Shown in pieces: positions 21,222 to 32,465 of a DNA stretch of 64,000 bases (positions are counted from its first letter, which is position 1; each line of letters begins with the position of its first letter). This DNA is from Triglochin maritima (Eukaryota > Streptophyta > Magnoliopsida > Alismatales > Juncaginaceae). Location: NCBI GenBank assembly GCA_963682175.1, contig OY821786.1:25318501-25382500 (forward strand), read 5' to 3'. The notes beneath the pieces are model-generated. The model made no database searches and was not told the origin of the DNA. It was given only the letters and a program-made list of their open reading frames with translations. Both the position numbers and the translations under genes were made by a program.

Positions 21222-22584
21222 TGTTTAATCGTTTTAATTAACCGCAAGTGCACGACCACGTTGAAGCAGTGGCAAATACGGGTCGATCCATAAGGAGGTG
21301 TGTAGACTCTGGTTTGTTCGAAGGCAAGTGGGAAAAGAGGGGAAGAAGTTGTTATTACACTAAACTAGACTAACTACACTAAACGAGTAAGCATCAAACA
21401 AGGAAAACGAAAGCGAGGGAAATTGAAATCTGGAAATCAGAAATGGAAAACCCCTAAGGGCTGGAGTGTTTGCACACATGTAAAAAGATGGTGAAGAATG
21501 CATTCTATAGGCACAAATGTAGGTAGTGTTTTCATGCATAGGAAGTGTCAAAAGGTTATGGCAAAACCTATCAATCCATTCACTAACCTAGTTGATTAAC
21601 ATTCATATACACAAGCTGGTTATTTCAAAACCTAAACAAGCATGGGAGGTGTCTAAGATGTGTGTCAACACCCATCAAGTGTAGTATTCTACTCTAACAA
21701 GCAAGCATACATTCACGTTTATCAACATAATTAAAATATAAAGCATTCATATCCATTCTTTAATGCATGTATGAACATCATCTCCACCCCCAAAGAGGGA
21801 TGGATCTACTCACTACACATTACTCTAACAATTAAACTAACGAAGAAAAGAAACATTCTAACGATTTTAGCCTAGAATCAAAGAAATAAAACTAAGCTAA
21901 TCATGCATAAAGAAACAACATAAGAACAAAACAATGGAAAAATTATTTTATTAGATGACTCACATTGAAGATAGTATTCTTCTCCACCTTGAGATTTTGC
22001 TCCAAGGCTTACTCCAAGTAGAGAGAATGCCACCAAGCAATGGGTAATTACAATAGAAGGTGAAGAGTTCTATTTATAGCCATAGAAAAAGGTAATCCGG
22101 GACAATCCCCCGGTATGGGACTAAACAAATACAAAAAATAAACTAAATACACACTAATACACGCTCCACACAAATCTTAGCGGATCCGGACCAAAAGTGA
22201 CCGCCAATTGGCAGTCTATAGTGTTCGGATCACTCTGGATTTTCTTGTGGGCTTTTCTGGAAGGCTTTGTTTGTCTTTGATGCATCTACTTCGTTTGTTG
22301 GAGCTCCGACCCAAATAGAATTGCCAAAATACTCCCCATGATGTTGTGAAGTATTCTTGTTTGCTCATTGGTGTTTCGATCTTACGTTCAGGTCCTTCGA
22401 TCTTGCATCTTAGTCGTTGAGTCTCTCAACTCAGTCCTTTTTCATGTTTTTAGGTCCTTTTATGATTCTTCTCTTTAAACCTATTTATTTCTAAAATTCA
22501 AACATAAAACTCATCACGTAGCATTGTTTAGGTGAAAGATAATGGATATAAGATACAAATATAAGCATAAAATGATGTCAATCA
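21222..22584 (-). repeat. 5' LTR of element E (1363 bp)
   Basis: Starts TGATTGACATC at 22584, ends TTAAACA at 21222. TATA box at 22071-22078; dyad CTGCCAATTGGCGG at about 22202-22215. Closely similar to LTR D, suggesting a common recent source. Confidence 0.9.
22071..22078 (-). promoter_or_regulatory. TATA box of LTR E
   Basis: Minus strand TATAAATA followed by GAACTCTTC, as in D. Confidence 0.7.
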
Positions 22585-23033
22585 CTCATCAAGACGTTGA
22601 AGCTTGAACATGGAGCATACCTCCTCGAATTCACGAATAAAAATATATGGGTCCTCTTTATTGGCAGTGAAGGTAGGAAGCATGCTCACATATTGAGTTT
22701 TCAGTTCATAGTTGTTCCCACAAGCTGGGGGAGAACTATGCAAGACTGTTGTGTGGCCCGAACAAGATGGGTCCAATCCTACAAAGTCATCGGTCTATCC
22801 TGTCGAGCTAAAGGTGGTTGTGCACCAAGAACTCGATCCTGACCGAATCCCTTTTCCTCCTGAGCCGGAGGAGGAGGAGAAGTAGGTCTATGCGGTGGTG
22901 GGAGCGGACCGAGATATTCCAAGTAAGGAACCCGATCTCCCCCATCACCAAGAGACGACTCGGCCTCATGCTCCAAAGGAGCACAATGAATTAGCAGAAA
23001 TGAATTAAAACAAAGTAAGGAAAAGACATACAA
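22585..23033 (-). pseudogene. Element C Gag, N-terminal part
   Basis: One frame gives a proline-rich leader ending QPPLARQDRPMTL. After a shift near 22778 the next gives SPPACGNNYELKTQYVSMLP, then DPYIFIREFEEVCSMFKLQR, the N-terminal capsid region typical of Athila Gag. It stops at the end of LTR E. The matching C-terminal gag is at 14185-14969, so the D/E chimera sits within gag of C, with the gag centre lost. Confidence 0.8.
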
Positions 23034-23655
23034 ACCACAATGGACACATGAGTTTTTATAGAGGTTCAGACTCCCGCCTACTTGCTCTCTTGCAAGCTCT
23101 GCTCAATTCCACGAGCTCCACTAACGACTTCACTATCCACTCCCCATTCTGGGCCGGGGGAGAATGCCTTTACACTTCAAGCATTGCGAATACCCTCGCA
23201 AGCTTGGATTCCTCTTCTCACAATCCGAGAAGGATGCTTCGGGCTTTCACCGGAGCCTTTACTCTTTTGACAACAAAGAACTTGAGTGGAACAACACACT
23301 CTAGCTTGAGCACACTTTGAGTATGATATTGAAATGATCAAAGATGTGGAATTTTAGGAGTGGGAGTTTTAGGAGTTCGAAATTTCTCTCTAATGTATGG
23401 GACAATTGGAAGTGTGAGAGTTGTCTAAAAATGTGTTTGGTCCTCTATTTATAACCTCCAAAAGTTTTCTAGCCGTTGGGGAAGCATTGATTGATTTGTC
23501 TATAAGATACACAAAACAAAAATTCAAGATCTACAATTCTATCCCTCAACTGTCGACCGAATCGGGGTAACCGGTCGACCGTTTTCTTAATGCTAAGGAA
23601 ACGTTCGAACAAGTTTAAGCTTCGGTTGAACTAAATTGGTCTAAGAGAAAAGTAC
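23034..23655 (-). mobile_element. Probable LTR fragment of an unrelated (copia-like) retrotransposon
   Basis: Unlike all neighbours. It has a TATA box on the minus strand (TATAAATA at 23446-23453), a 'gttttctagccgttgg' stretch beside it, and two GTCGACCG motifs (about 23561-23592) like those in the LTR of element L. The '...tttttatagaggttcaga' stretch at about 23051-23072 recalls plant copia LTRs, but I cannot see a pol gene or clear TG...CA ends, so the copia label is only an impression. Confidence 0.4.
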
Positions 23656-25854
23656 CAGCTATAGAGAAGCAATCCCTCAACCCGCCTGATTGCCACTCCA
23701 TGACCCTAATAAAAGCATTTACCGAGTACTTGGATCATTTAGTACAACAATATGGGGGTGCACAGGAGCCAATTGACACGTCACTTAAGACAAAACACTC
23801 ACAAAGTGGGGAATGCTGGATCTTCAGAAGCCTTCATGACTCGTGGTCCACGTACTCACATTGTTTGTGATCCTATCATGCCAACTTCTTTGAAGCCGCT
23901 TCTACTGCCTCTGAAAATCCTATAGTTCCGCTCTACCCAGAGCTCATGTATTGTTGCTGCGATAGCAATTCTTGTCCAGGCCTTTATTACCTTCGTTCGG
24001 TTGACTAGATCTTGCTCAATCTGCTCGAATTCTTTTTGGATGGTGGCATCACAATTTTCCATGAGGCGCAATCTACTGTAAATATCTACCCAAAGCCGTT
24101 AGGCAAATTTGCAGCCCAAGAGCACATGATCATTTGTTTCTTCTGTTTGCTAACATAGGGGGGCACACTGGTTGGCCCGTAATACACATATTACGTTTCT
24201 TCATTTGATCATGAGTGAGGAGTCTCCCATGAGCAACCTTCCAAAGAGTTATTGCATGCTTTGAAACGCGATATTTATGTCAAACAAATTTGTACCAAGC
24301 AATCAGAGTAGGAGGGGTGGAAACTAATGCCCAACCATGGTGCATCGAAAACTTCTCCCCTCACCTTAGCGCCCTCCCAAGTCAGGACATCAGAACCCGC
24401 ATAAGGGGTGATGGATTCAATCTGCGGCCAAAGTTGCAACATCTCCAAGGAACGGGGTAAGTGAAGATCCCATCGCCTATTGCTGATAAAGAATGACACC
24501 CGTATGTTACGAGGATAGCTAACCATGTCCAGCTAGAGTCGATCACAATAATCCTGACATATAAGTGGACGTCCTAGCCAGGGATCTTCATAAAAGTGCA
24601 CGGATGAGCCACACCCGATTTGGTACTAGAATTTCATGCATGAAATCTCCCGAACGCGGAGATCACCTCGCCAATCTCATCAGAAATTCAAAGGAGGATG
24701 CGCCACCCAAATACACTTTCCCCATAAATATTTGCATCACATCCATCGTGCACATAGTGAGTCATCCTCCGTGTCAAGGATCCAAAAGAGGCGAAGCATC
24801 CCCGCATCATTCCACGTCACGAGGCTACGAATGCCGAGGCCACCTACGTTCTTTGGTAAACAACAATCATGCCAAGAGACCATAAGTACAAACTTCTCCT
24901 TTCCATGGCCCCAAATGAAGTGACACATGAGCTTCTCTATCTCATGGAGCACCTTTCATGGTAGAAGGAAAGAGGAGCTCCAATAGACGCTGAAGGAGGC
25001 AAAACCGAACGCACAAGTTCGACACGGCCAGCCATACAGAGCAGCGCCTTCTTCATGGAGCCAAGTATCCCTCGAACCTTTTCAATAAGTTGTTTACAAA
25101 CCTGTGATGAGACGCGTGAGGAGAAGAAGGGAAGGACCAAATACGTAACTGGGAGTTGCACTTCCTGCATGCGTAGGTGCTCGGTAATCCAAGCCTTCTC
25201 AGGCACTCTGTCTCCAAAGAAAAGTTGGCTTTTATCAGAATTGAGGTGAAGTTTGGACTATTGAGCGAATGTCTCCATAATGTTGCGGACTGCTGTTGCA
25301 TTTTCCTTCGAAACTCGAGAAACACCATCAAGTCATCCACAAATAGAACGTGTGAGACCAACACATCACCTATAGACAAAGGTTCAAGTATACCATCTTG
25401 GACAACCTTGTAGAATGAAGCACTAAGGACCACCATTCAGAGAAAAAAACAAGTATGGTGCAATCGGGTCACCTTGCCTTAGTCCGTTACCAACCAAGAA
25501 CGGTTCAGAAAATATCCATTTACCGAGACAACGAAGGTTACTCGGATACAGGTACGAATCCATCTACATCACCTTGCCGAGAAGCGAAAGCGGTCGAGCA
25601 CCTGTAGAAGGAATTCCCATGAAATAGAGTCATAAGCTTTTCTGAGGTCAAGTTTCATACACATGCAGCCTTCACCCCGCTTAAGATGTAGACGGTGGAA
25701 AAGTTTATGCACAAGAAGGACATTAGCGGAGATGTGCCTTCCTAGAACAAAGGCACCTTGAGACGGCCCCACAAGGCACCCAAGGACTTTCTTCAGCCGG
25801 TTTGTAAGGAGTTTGGTAATGATACCGCAGATAAGGTTGCAGAGCGAAATAGGG
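23656..25854 (-). pseudogene. LINE 1: RT and C-terminal part of ORF2, 5' truncated
   Basis: Minus-strand order: RT with GPSQGAFVLGRHISANVLLV and MKLDLRKAYDSISWEFLLQV (25772-25569), the catalytic box as FVDDLMVF (about 25340), a thumb-like region with IRVSS-type text, the post-RT motif FIWGHGKEK then PKNVGGLGIRSLVTWNDA (24952-24737), a zf-RVT-like zinc region (24526-24100), and the tail ELWVERNYRIFRG (24071-23856). Frames are broken many times. ORF1 and endonuclease are missing. A 5' truncation is usual for LINEs, but here the cut coincides with LTR F, which probably removed or displaced the rest. Confidence 0.82.
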
Positions 25855-27434
25855 TGATTGACAACATATCATGCAATTATTTGTGTCTTATATCCTCTAT
25901 TTTTAGCCTAAGCAATGTTATGTAACGAGTTTATGTTTAAGTTTCAGGATAAATAGGTTTCAGAAGAAGAGATTCAAAAAGGACTCAAAAGCAAGGAAAA
26001 GGACTAAGTTGCAAGACTTATGGACTGAGATGAAAGAGAGAAGGACCCGGATGTAAAACCAAAAGGATCAATGAGAAAATCAAGAAGCTCCACACCTGAA
26101 CGAGGAGTATTTTGGCAATTAAATCCGGGCCCAACCATCAAAAACCAAATAGGGTTCATCAAACACCATGAAACAAGCCAGAATCGAGCCACCAAAATCC
26201 AGACTCAATCCGACACATATAGACCTCCAATTAGCGGTCCAAGACCGCCAATAAGCGGCCTAAATGTGTCCAAATGAGACATGGTTGAGTTGGGTCGTGT
26301 ACTATGTTGTTGTATGTCCATTTATAGTATGCGTTTAGTACCATACCAAGGGATTGTCCCCAGTTACCTTTTTTCATGCCTATAAATAGAACTCTTCCTC
26401 CTCATTTGTATTAAACCATTGCTTGGTGGCACTCTCTCTACATGGAGTAAGCCTTGGAGAAAAAACTCAAGGTGGAGAAGAATGCTACTAGTAATGTGAG
26501 TCATTTAATAAAATAATTTTTTATTGTTTTGTTCCCATGTTGTCTTCTTTATGCACGTATAACTTAGTTTTGTTTCTTTGATCTTATGTTAAATTAGTTA
26601 GAATGTCTCCTTTCTTCTTTAGTTTAATTGCTAGCATAATGTGTAGTGAGTAGATCCATCCCCTTTGGGGGGTGGAGATGATGTTCAAATATATTGTGAA
26701 GTTTGGATGTTTGATGAATTTTTGATTGTGTAGACATGCATGTTTTGTATGTTCATTGGGGGTATTTTAATCATCTACATGTTGGGGAATATTGATGGGT
26801 TTTGCCATAAGATTTAGACACTTCTCATACATAGCTTTCTTATGTTTATTGACTGAAATTTCCTGTTGAATATGATACATGTTAGTTAAGTGTTTGGTTG
26901 CTTGATTGATTGAAGAAACTTTGTTTTGATTTCCATAACATTAGACACCTCTCATGCTTACCTTTGTTATTCACATGAGTTTATGGTATTTGATGAGTCT
27001 TGCCATGTCTTTAGACACTTCTCATGCTGAGCCTAATCTTATGCTAATCTAGTGGTAATTGCCGATACATTGTGTGAATGGAATGATAGGTTTTGCCACA
27101 TCTTTAGACACTTCCTATGCATGACAACACACACACAACACACACACATACATTCTTACATGCATCATTTATCACTTATTTCACTTCATATGTGCACACA
27201 CTCCACCCCTTAGGGATTTCTCTTCTTGATTTCTAATCTTTCGTTGCTTCTTTCGCATTTCTTACTTACTAGTTTAGTGTAGTTTAGCTTTAGCAAAATC
27301 ATATCTTTTCTTCCTTTATTTGCTAGTTGATTTCTGAAAAAGCAGAGGCTACTCACCTCCCTGTGGATCGACCAGTAATTGCCACCGCTTCATCGCGACT
27401 GTTCACTTGCAGTAATTAATAAAACGTTTAAACA
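25855..27434 (+). repeat. 5' LTR of element F (1580 bp)
   Basis: Starts TGATTGACAAC, ends TTAAACA. TATA box 26381-26388. Two dyads lie upstream of it: CTCCAATTAGCGGTCC and AAGACCGCCAATAAGCGG (about 26224-26258). A (CA)n run lies at about 27125-27150. Confidence 0.9.
26381..26388 (+). promoter_or_regulatory. TATA box of 5' LTR of element F
   Basis: TATAAATA followed by GAACTCTTCC; position as in D. Confidence 0.7.
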
Positions 27435-27439
27435 AGTTT

Positions 27440-27456
27440 TAGTGCCGTTGCCGGGG
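27440..27456 (+). promoter_or_regulatory. Primer binding site (tRNA-Asp) of element F, two changes
   Basis: TAGTGCCGTTGCCGGGG differs from the exact complement TGGCGCCGTTGCCGGGG at two positions near the primer 3' end, which should reduce priming. Confidence 0.85.
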
Positions 27457-28591
27457 AGGTGCCAGTCCAATCTCTGGTTTGGACGATTCAGGTGGATTTA
27501 ATTTTTGCTTTGTAGTTTTCTTTGTTTCAGGAGCGCCTGACGCTCAAGGGAAGGCAGTTGGAGAAGTTGGGAGACGAACATAAATCTTTAGACTGCCAAT
27601 CTGCGGTCTGAGATCGCCAACTGGCGGTCTGGTAAGCTCTATTTCCCTTCTACTTTCTTTGGCTTGTTTATGTATCTGATATAGAAGTCTGGGGCTCAAT
27701 TTAGCATGTTCTGACTTTTAGTTTGCCCCCAGATCAATAATTAATCTCCCTTTAATCAACTTGGCCACTAAAATCCAAAGCAAAAGATTAGGTATTCTTG
27801 CTTGTTTAGGTCATGCATCATATACTTGACTTAGGCACGTAGTTGTCTTTTATTTTAGCTTTACTTTAAGTTGATGAGCGCTGGCGTGGGGTACACATTT
27901 CCTACTCTCATTCATGCATTTTGTATGACCATGCATTAGTTAGTAGGAATTGCATCAGGACAAGAATGAGGTGAGCGTTTGATTGGAGAGTTGATTGCTA
28001 GATTAAGACTCAAACCACTACTAAGGAGGGGTTGTCCCATACAAGATAAGGTGGGGGATTTCATCACCCCTCCCTTAGCCCCAAAAACAACACTCAAGTA
28101 AAGCCTTAATCTAAAAAAAAGTAGGCATTGGCCAATAGGACGCAGGCGCATTAGGAGAGTGATCCGTTCACGACCGTCATAGCCTGATCAGTGTCTCCCA
28201 ATTTGTTGATAGTAGGAGAGACGAGATCTCCGGATCTTGTCTCACTTGCTGGGCTTTGTGGTCTTCGTCGTAGGGAGGTGAGGTGTGTTGAGGCGTGATG
28301 AGGCCGTGTGACCTCGTAGTTAGGCGTCGTCTAGCTGTAACTACCTATAGTGACCGTAGGCTGCTTGAGATGTGTTTGCTAGACTAGGCTTCTACCCTCA
28401 CCTTTTTACCCACGCTAGTTTTTAGGGATTCTTCCCTTCTCCTCTGAGTCATCTTCTTCTCACTTATTTCTACGTTCTAGTCTTCTCCCCTTTACACTCT
28501 TAGTTAGCGTTTTAGGGTCGAGTCGAACACTTTTTGCGAGCTTGGCCTCGTGGTGTTGAGAGTGGTAGACTCGAGAGTTTTTTTTGTTGAG
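27457..28591 (+). other. Element F untranslated leader
   Basis: No gene seen. Two adjacent dyads at about 27592-27632 (TAGACTGCCAATCTGCGG and GATCGCCAACTGGCGGTC) repeat the LTR motif. The C/T-rich stretch before the ORF (28430-28500) and 'gctggcgtggggtac' near 27880 match D, H and B. Confidence 0.75.
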
Positions 28592-30103
28592 ATGGATGGT
28601 TACATGGGCGACCATCCATATCATTGTTGGGACCAGGAAAATTCTCCCTGGTATTCCGGACCCATGCAGCCTGGGGTGGCTCAGACAAACACACGGTATG
28701 GTTGGGACAATCTAAATTGTGTGGCTGAGAAATCTTCATACTGGGGTGACATGAGAGAGGCACCGACTGCTAGACCACCATCTAGTTATGTCAGATCAAA
28801 GGTTGGTCAAGAAACTCAAACTTTACAAGAACCTTTGGCCTCTTTCATGCATGTGGTAGATGACATGAGTGCACCGGTAGCTCCAGTAGTTGTACCATGT
28901 GACTATTGCGAGTTGAGTGGTCATGTTTTCGGGGAATGTCCTTATGTTGCCCCAGAGCCTGAGTATGAGCACACCTTTTCCCAAAATGCTCAATGTGACC
29001 CTTACACATCTACGTACAACCCGAGAGGGATGGATTGGTGGGGAGACAACTCTTATTCAAATTCTTATACATCATTTCCACCCTAGTATCCTCCTCCCGA
29101 ATACCCAGAATTATACCAACACCCTACTCCAAATCATTGGACTCATTCTCAGCCTATCCACACCCAATCCAACAATTTCCCAAATTCTGACTTGAGCCTC
29201 ACAGTTGACCCCAGACTTGATTCTTTAGAACAAACCCTACAAACGTTCATGGAAACCACTCAAAATGTAATGAAGTCCACTCAAAAATCGATGCAAACTA
29301 TGGAAATGTATGTGAGTCAAATTACACAACAATTAAGTAAACGTGAGTAGGGTGACATTTCTTGTCAACATGAGGATTTATCTTCTGATATCGAACCACC
29401 ACCACATCCACAAATTCAAAGCACAATCTTTCAAAGTCAAACCCCTAGTCAGTCTGAGGGATTTGGGGTTTCAATTCACGATCACATGGTGGGGGATTCG
29501 ATCCAAATTGAGAATAACATGGACCAGCTTCATTATGAGTCGGCACTGGATTGTGCCTTATCTTTTTGTCCCGTGGCCCTTGAGACACATGATCTTCATG
29601 TTGTGCCTCTTAAGGACTCACCTCTGGTGGACTAAGAGCTCCCTACTACTCTTAATGTCAAACGACGTGATGAGAGTTTGCCTCTCACTATTGTTCCTGA
29701 TCATCTTGGAAATGATGGAACATCAATCAACTACATTGTTAATGAGGGTATTAGGAGTTCCTTGGAGGATACCTTGGGTATGAGAACCACTTTCTATTCG
29801 TCTGGTGAGTCGGACAGGCATAACGAGGTTCTTGACCTTGTTCGGACCCACCAGCCTGTTGGTTGGAGAGTTTGGGTTGACGATCATAACTTCAGTACCG
29901 CAATGGAAGAAACTCTTCTTTCGTTGCCCCATATTTCCCAAACTCTTGAGAGGTTGAAACTCTTTTAGTTTGATCCTTTTTATGAGACGCCATTGCATTT
30001 AATTAATGAACCTCTCTGTTGATCTTGTGCTCTTTGTGAGGGGGGCCCAAACATGAGTATTCTGGCCCCCCGTGGTGTCATGTTCCCTTTCCAAGTGCAT
30101 TGA
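28592..30103 (+). pseudogene. Gag-like zinc-knuckle protein of element F (503 codons, several stops)
   Basis: Starts MDGYMGDHPYHCWDQENSP. The zinc knuckle CDYCELSGHVFGEC (about 28900-28941) is an intact CX2CX4HX4C. Stops in the same frame fall at 29084, about 29348, about 29633 and about 29966, with no net frameshift: the frame and the total length (1512 bp) equal those of D. It shows the same Pro/Tyr-rich, helical (LEQTLQTFMETTQNVM) and C-terminal blocks (WVDDHNFSTAMEETL, PRGVMFPFQVH). The start is chosen because MDGYMG is conserved in D, H and (as MEGYMG) B; an in-frame ATG 42 bp upstream is not conserved. Confidence 0.86.
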
Positions 30104-31726
30104 CCCACTTTTGAGGTTCCCATTTGATGTCCTTTGACAAATGAAGATGGGAACTTACTTTTGTACATAGTTACATTTAAAAAAGAAGACAAAAGGCTCC
30201 TTGAGTGAGCATTGATTATTGTAGGCCCCAACCCTTTTGTATTTGGGCTCTATTTCTTTCACGTATTTGTCATCCTTCCTTAGTATTTCACAGGTTTTGG
30301 GGGGAATTTGGGGTTGTGTCCATCAACATAACCATGAACTTCGCTTTGTGCTTCATGTTCGTGAGATCTTTTCTTTTTCATGCATAAATCCATATAGTAT
30401 CATGCTCGCATAGATTGAGGACAATGCATGAAGTAGTGTGGGGGGTGTTTTACGTGTGTACATAGTCAAGTCTTTCTCATTTTCTTTTGCGTTCTTTTGT
30501 TTTCTTTTGTGTGCATTGTTAGGGTCATGTTAGTGTGCTGCATTTAATATTGATATATCTGCTTGTCATGATCCTTGGGTGACGTGTCTTCTTTTGCTTG
30601 CCTTGGGCTTTAAAATTTTCACATTTCTTTCAAAATCTTCATGTGTTTGTGCATAAAAATGTTTTGTTGGTTTTACGTGTGGTTAGCATGTGCAAAACCG
30701 TTGAGAGACAAAGTAAAAAGAAGCTCCCAAAATTGTCTTGAACTTGATGCATTAGGATATTTAGCACACCGGCTTTAGGTCTTACTGAGTCGTAAGGTTG
30801 CACCCCTATTTTCCTTCGAGGGGCGTGTAATCATAGGGTTTCAGTACTCAAACATTAAAGAAGTCCACCCTGAACCTAGTGAGTTGAATAATTCGTGTCT
30901 TTTAATTTAAGGAATTTTTTGTAGTCAAGGACCCTTTCACTCCTGTCGTGAGACATTAAGTGCAGGGGTTTTGGTTCATGTGTAGATAAGAAATAAGTGA
31001 GTAGATGTTCTCTCTTATGGTACGGCTCCTATCACTCAGGAAATTAGGTCAGAGGAGACTTTGGGCCCGGTGCTTTCGAGTCATCTGACTTGGGATGCAC
31101 CGACCGAACTCCCGTTACACGGGTGGTAGGGATTGCCTTATGTGGAGATGTGGGGAAAGGTGTACGTGATAGTGTAAGTCCTCATAGGCAATGATACATG
31201 AAACCTGACTCTGGGAGAATTACAGACCAACTAGTAAAAAAAAGAAAAAAAGAGAGAGAAAGAAGAACAAGAAAAAAATGGTAATGCAAATAAAAACCTT
31301 AATGGACTTAAGACTTTGTATTACTTGAGGATGTTAACGTTGTCCATGTCTTTCACTTAAGTCCTTAATTAACTTGCGCGAATGATTCATTAGGCTAGGT
31401 GTGTGGACTGGATACTTATAAAGAGTTGGACTGTAGGATTACCGTGTCCAATGATCAACAAAAAATGAGTCCATCGAGTCGAGTCGAGTTTTTAGTCCAT
31501 CAATGTTTGGAATTTGTAGGTATATCCGCTGAAAACCCTCAGGAGTCAACACTCCTCCTCCTTGGCAACAAGTAGGTTTAACGGCTTGTTGCACGTGCGA
31601 AGTACAACCGTGATTCCTACGAAAGTGAGTTAGGATTTCCCTGTTTTACGAATGATTTTTCCTTTCTTTCATTTTTCTCTTCATTTGTTTTGCTCGGGAC
31701 TAGCAAAAGTTAGGTGTGGGAGTATT
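30104..31726 (+). other. Element F 3' non-coding block and polypurine tract
   Basis: No gene. It contains 'gaggacaatgcatgaagta' at about 30417, the A/G-rich tract at about 31230-31278, and a polypurine tract GTGTGGGAGTATT immediately before 31727. Confidence 0.8.
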
Positions 31727-32465
31727 TGATTGACATCATATCATGCAATTATTTGTGTCTTATATCCTCTATTTTTAGCCTAAGTAATGCTATGTAACGA
31801 GTTTATGTTTAAGTTTCAGGATAAATCGGTTTGAGAAGAAGAGATTCAAAAAGACTCAAAAACAAGGAAAAGGACTAAGTTGCAAGACTTATGGACTGAG
31901 ATGAAAGAGAGAAGGACCCGGATGTAAAACCAAAAGGATCAATGAGCAAATCAAGAAGCTCCACACCTTAATGAGGAGTATTTTGGCAATTAAATCCGGG
32001 CCCAACCATCAACAATCAAATAGGGTTCATCAAACACCAAGAAACCAAGCCAGAACCGAGCCACCAAAATCCAGACTCAATCCGACACATATAGACCTCC
32101 AATTAGCGGTCCAAGACCGCCAATAAGCGGCCTAAATGTGTCCAAATGACACATGGTTGAGTTGGATCGTGTATTATGTTGTTGTATGTCCATTTATAGT
32201 ATGCGTTTAGTACCATACCGGGGGATTGTCCCCGGTTACCTTTTTTCATGCCTATAAATAGAACTCTTCTTCCTCATTTGTATTAAACCATTGCTTGGTG
32301 GCATTCTCTCTTTATGGAGTAAGCCATGGAGAAAAAACTCAAGGTGGAGAAGAATGCTACTAGTAATGTGAGTCATTTAATAAAATAATTTTTTATTGTT
32401 TTGTTCCGATGTTGTCTTTTTTTTATGCACGCATAGCTTAGTCTTGTTTCTTTGATCTTATGTTA
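31727..32465 (+). repeat. Truncated 3' LTR of element F (739 bp)
   Basis: Matches the 5' LTR closely from TGATTGACATC through the TATA box (32253-32260) to 'cttatgtta', then switches to LTR J. A few substitutions and single-base gaps versus the 5' LTR are seen by eye, so the insertion is not very recent. Confidence 0.87.
32253..32260 (+). promoter_or_regulatory. TATA box of truncated 3' LTR of element F
   Basis: TATAAATA followed by GAACTCTTC, copy of the one at 26381. Confidence 0.65.

Larger units (their letters stand above)
20966..22584 (-). mobile_element. Element E: 5' end of an Athila-group element (right arm of inverted D/E chimera)
   Basis: On the minus strand: 5' LTR (22584-21222), exact tRNA-Asp primer site, and about 230 bp of leader, then the abrupt joint to the 3' LTR of D. 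Nothing of its gag is present. Right flank (22585-22589) is ctcat, inside gag of C, and does not match the left flank of D. Confidence 0.88.
25855..32465 (+). mobile_element. Element F: nearly complete non-autonomous Athila-group element
   Basis: 5' LTR, primer site, leader, 503-codon gag-like ORF, 3' non-coding block, polypurine tract and the first 739 bp of the 3' LTR. The 3' LTR is cut at 32465 where LTR J begins. No pol between gag and LTR. Left flank is taggg (25850-25854); the right copy is lost. Confidence 0.9.

Noticed and set aside
14965..22589. A single ordinary insertion of element D with target-site duplication
   Set aside because: The flanks ttaca and ctcat differ, and the right end is a 5' LTR on the opposite strand, not D's 3' LTR.
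27120..27160. (CA)n microsatellite in LTR F
   Set aside because: Short and ordinary; a similar run occurs in related LTRs and needs no separate explanation.
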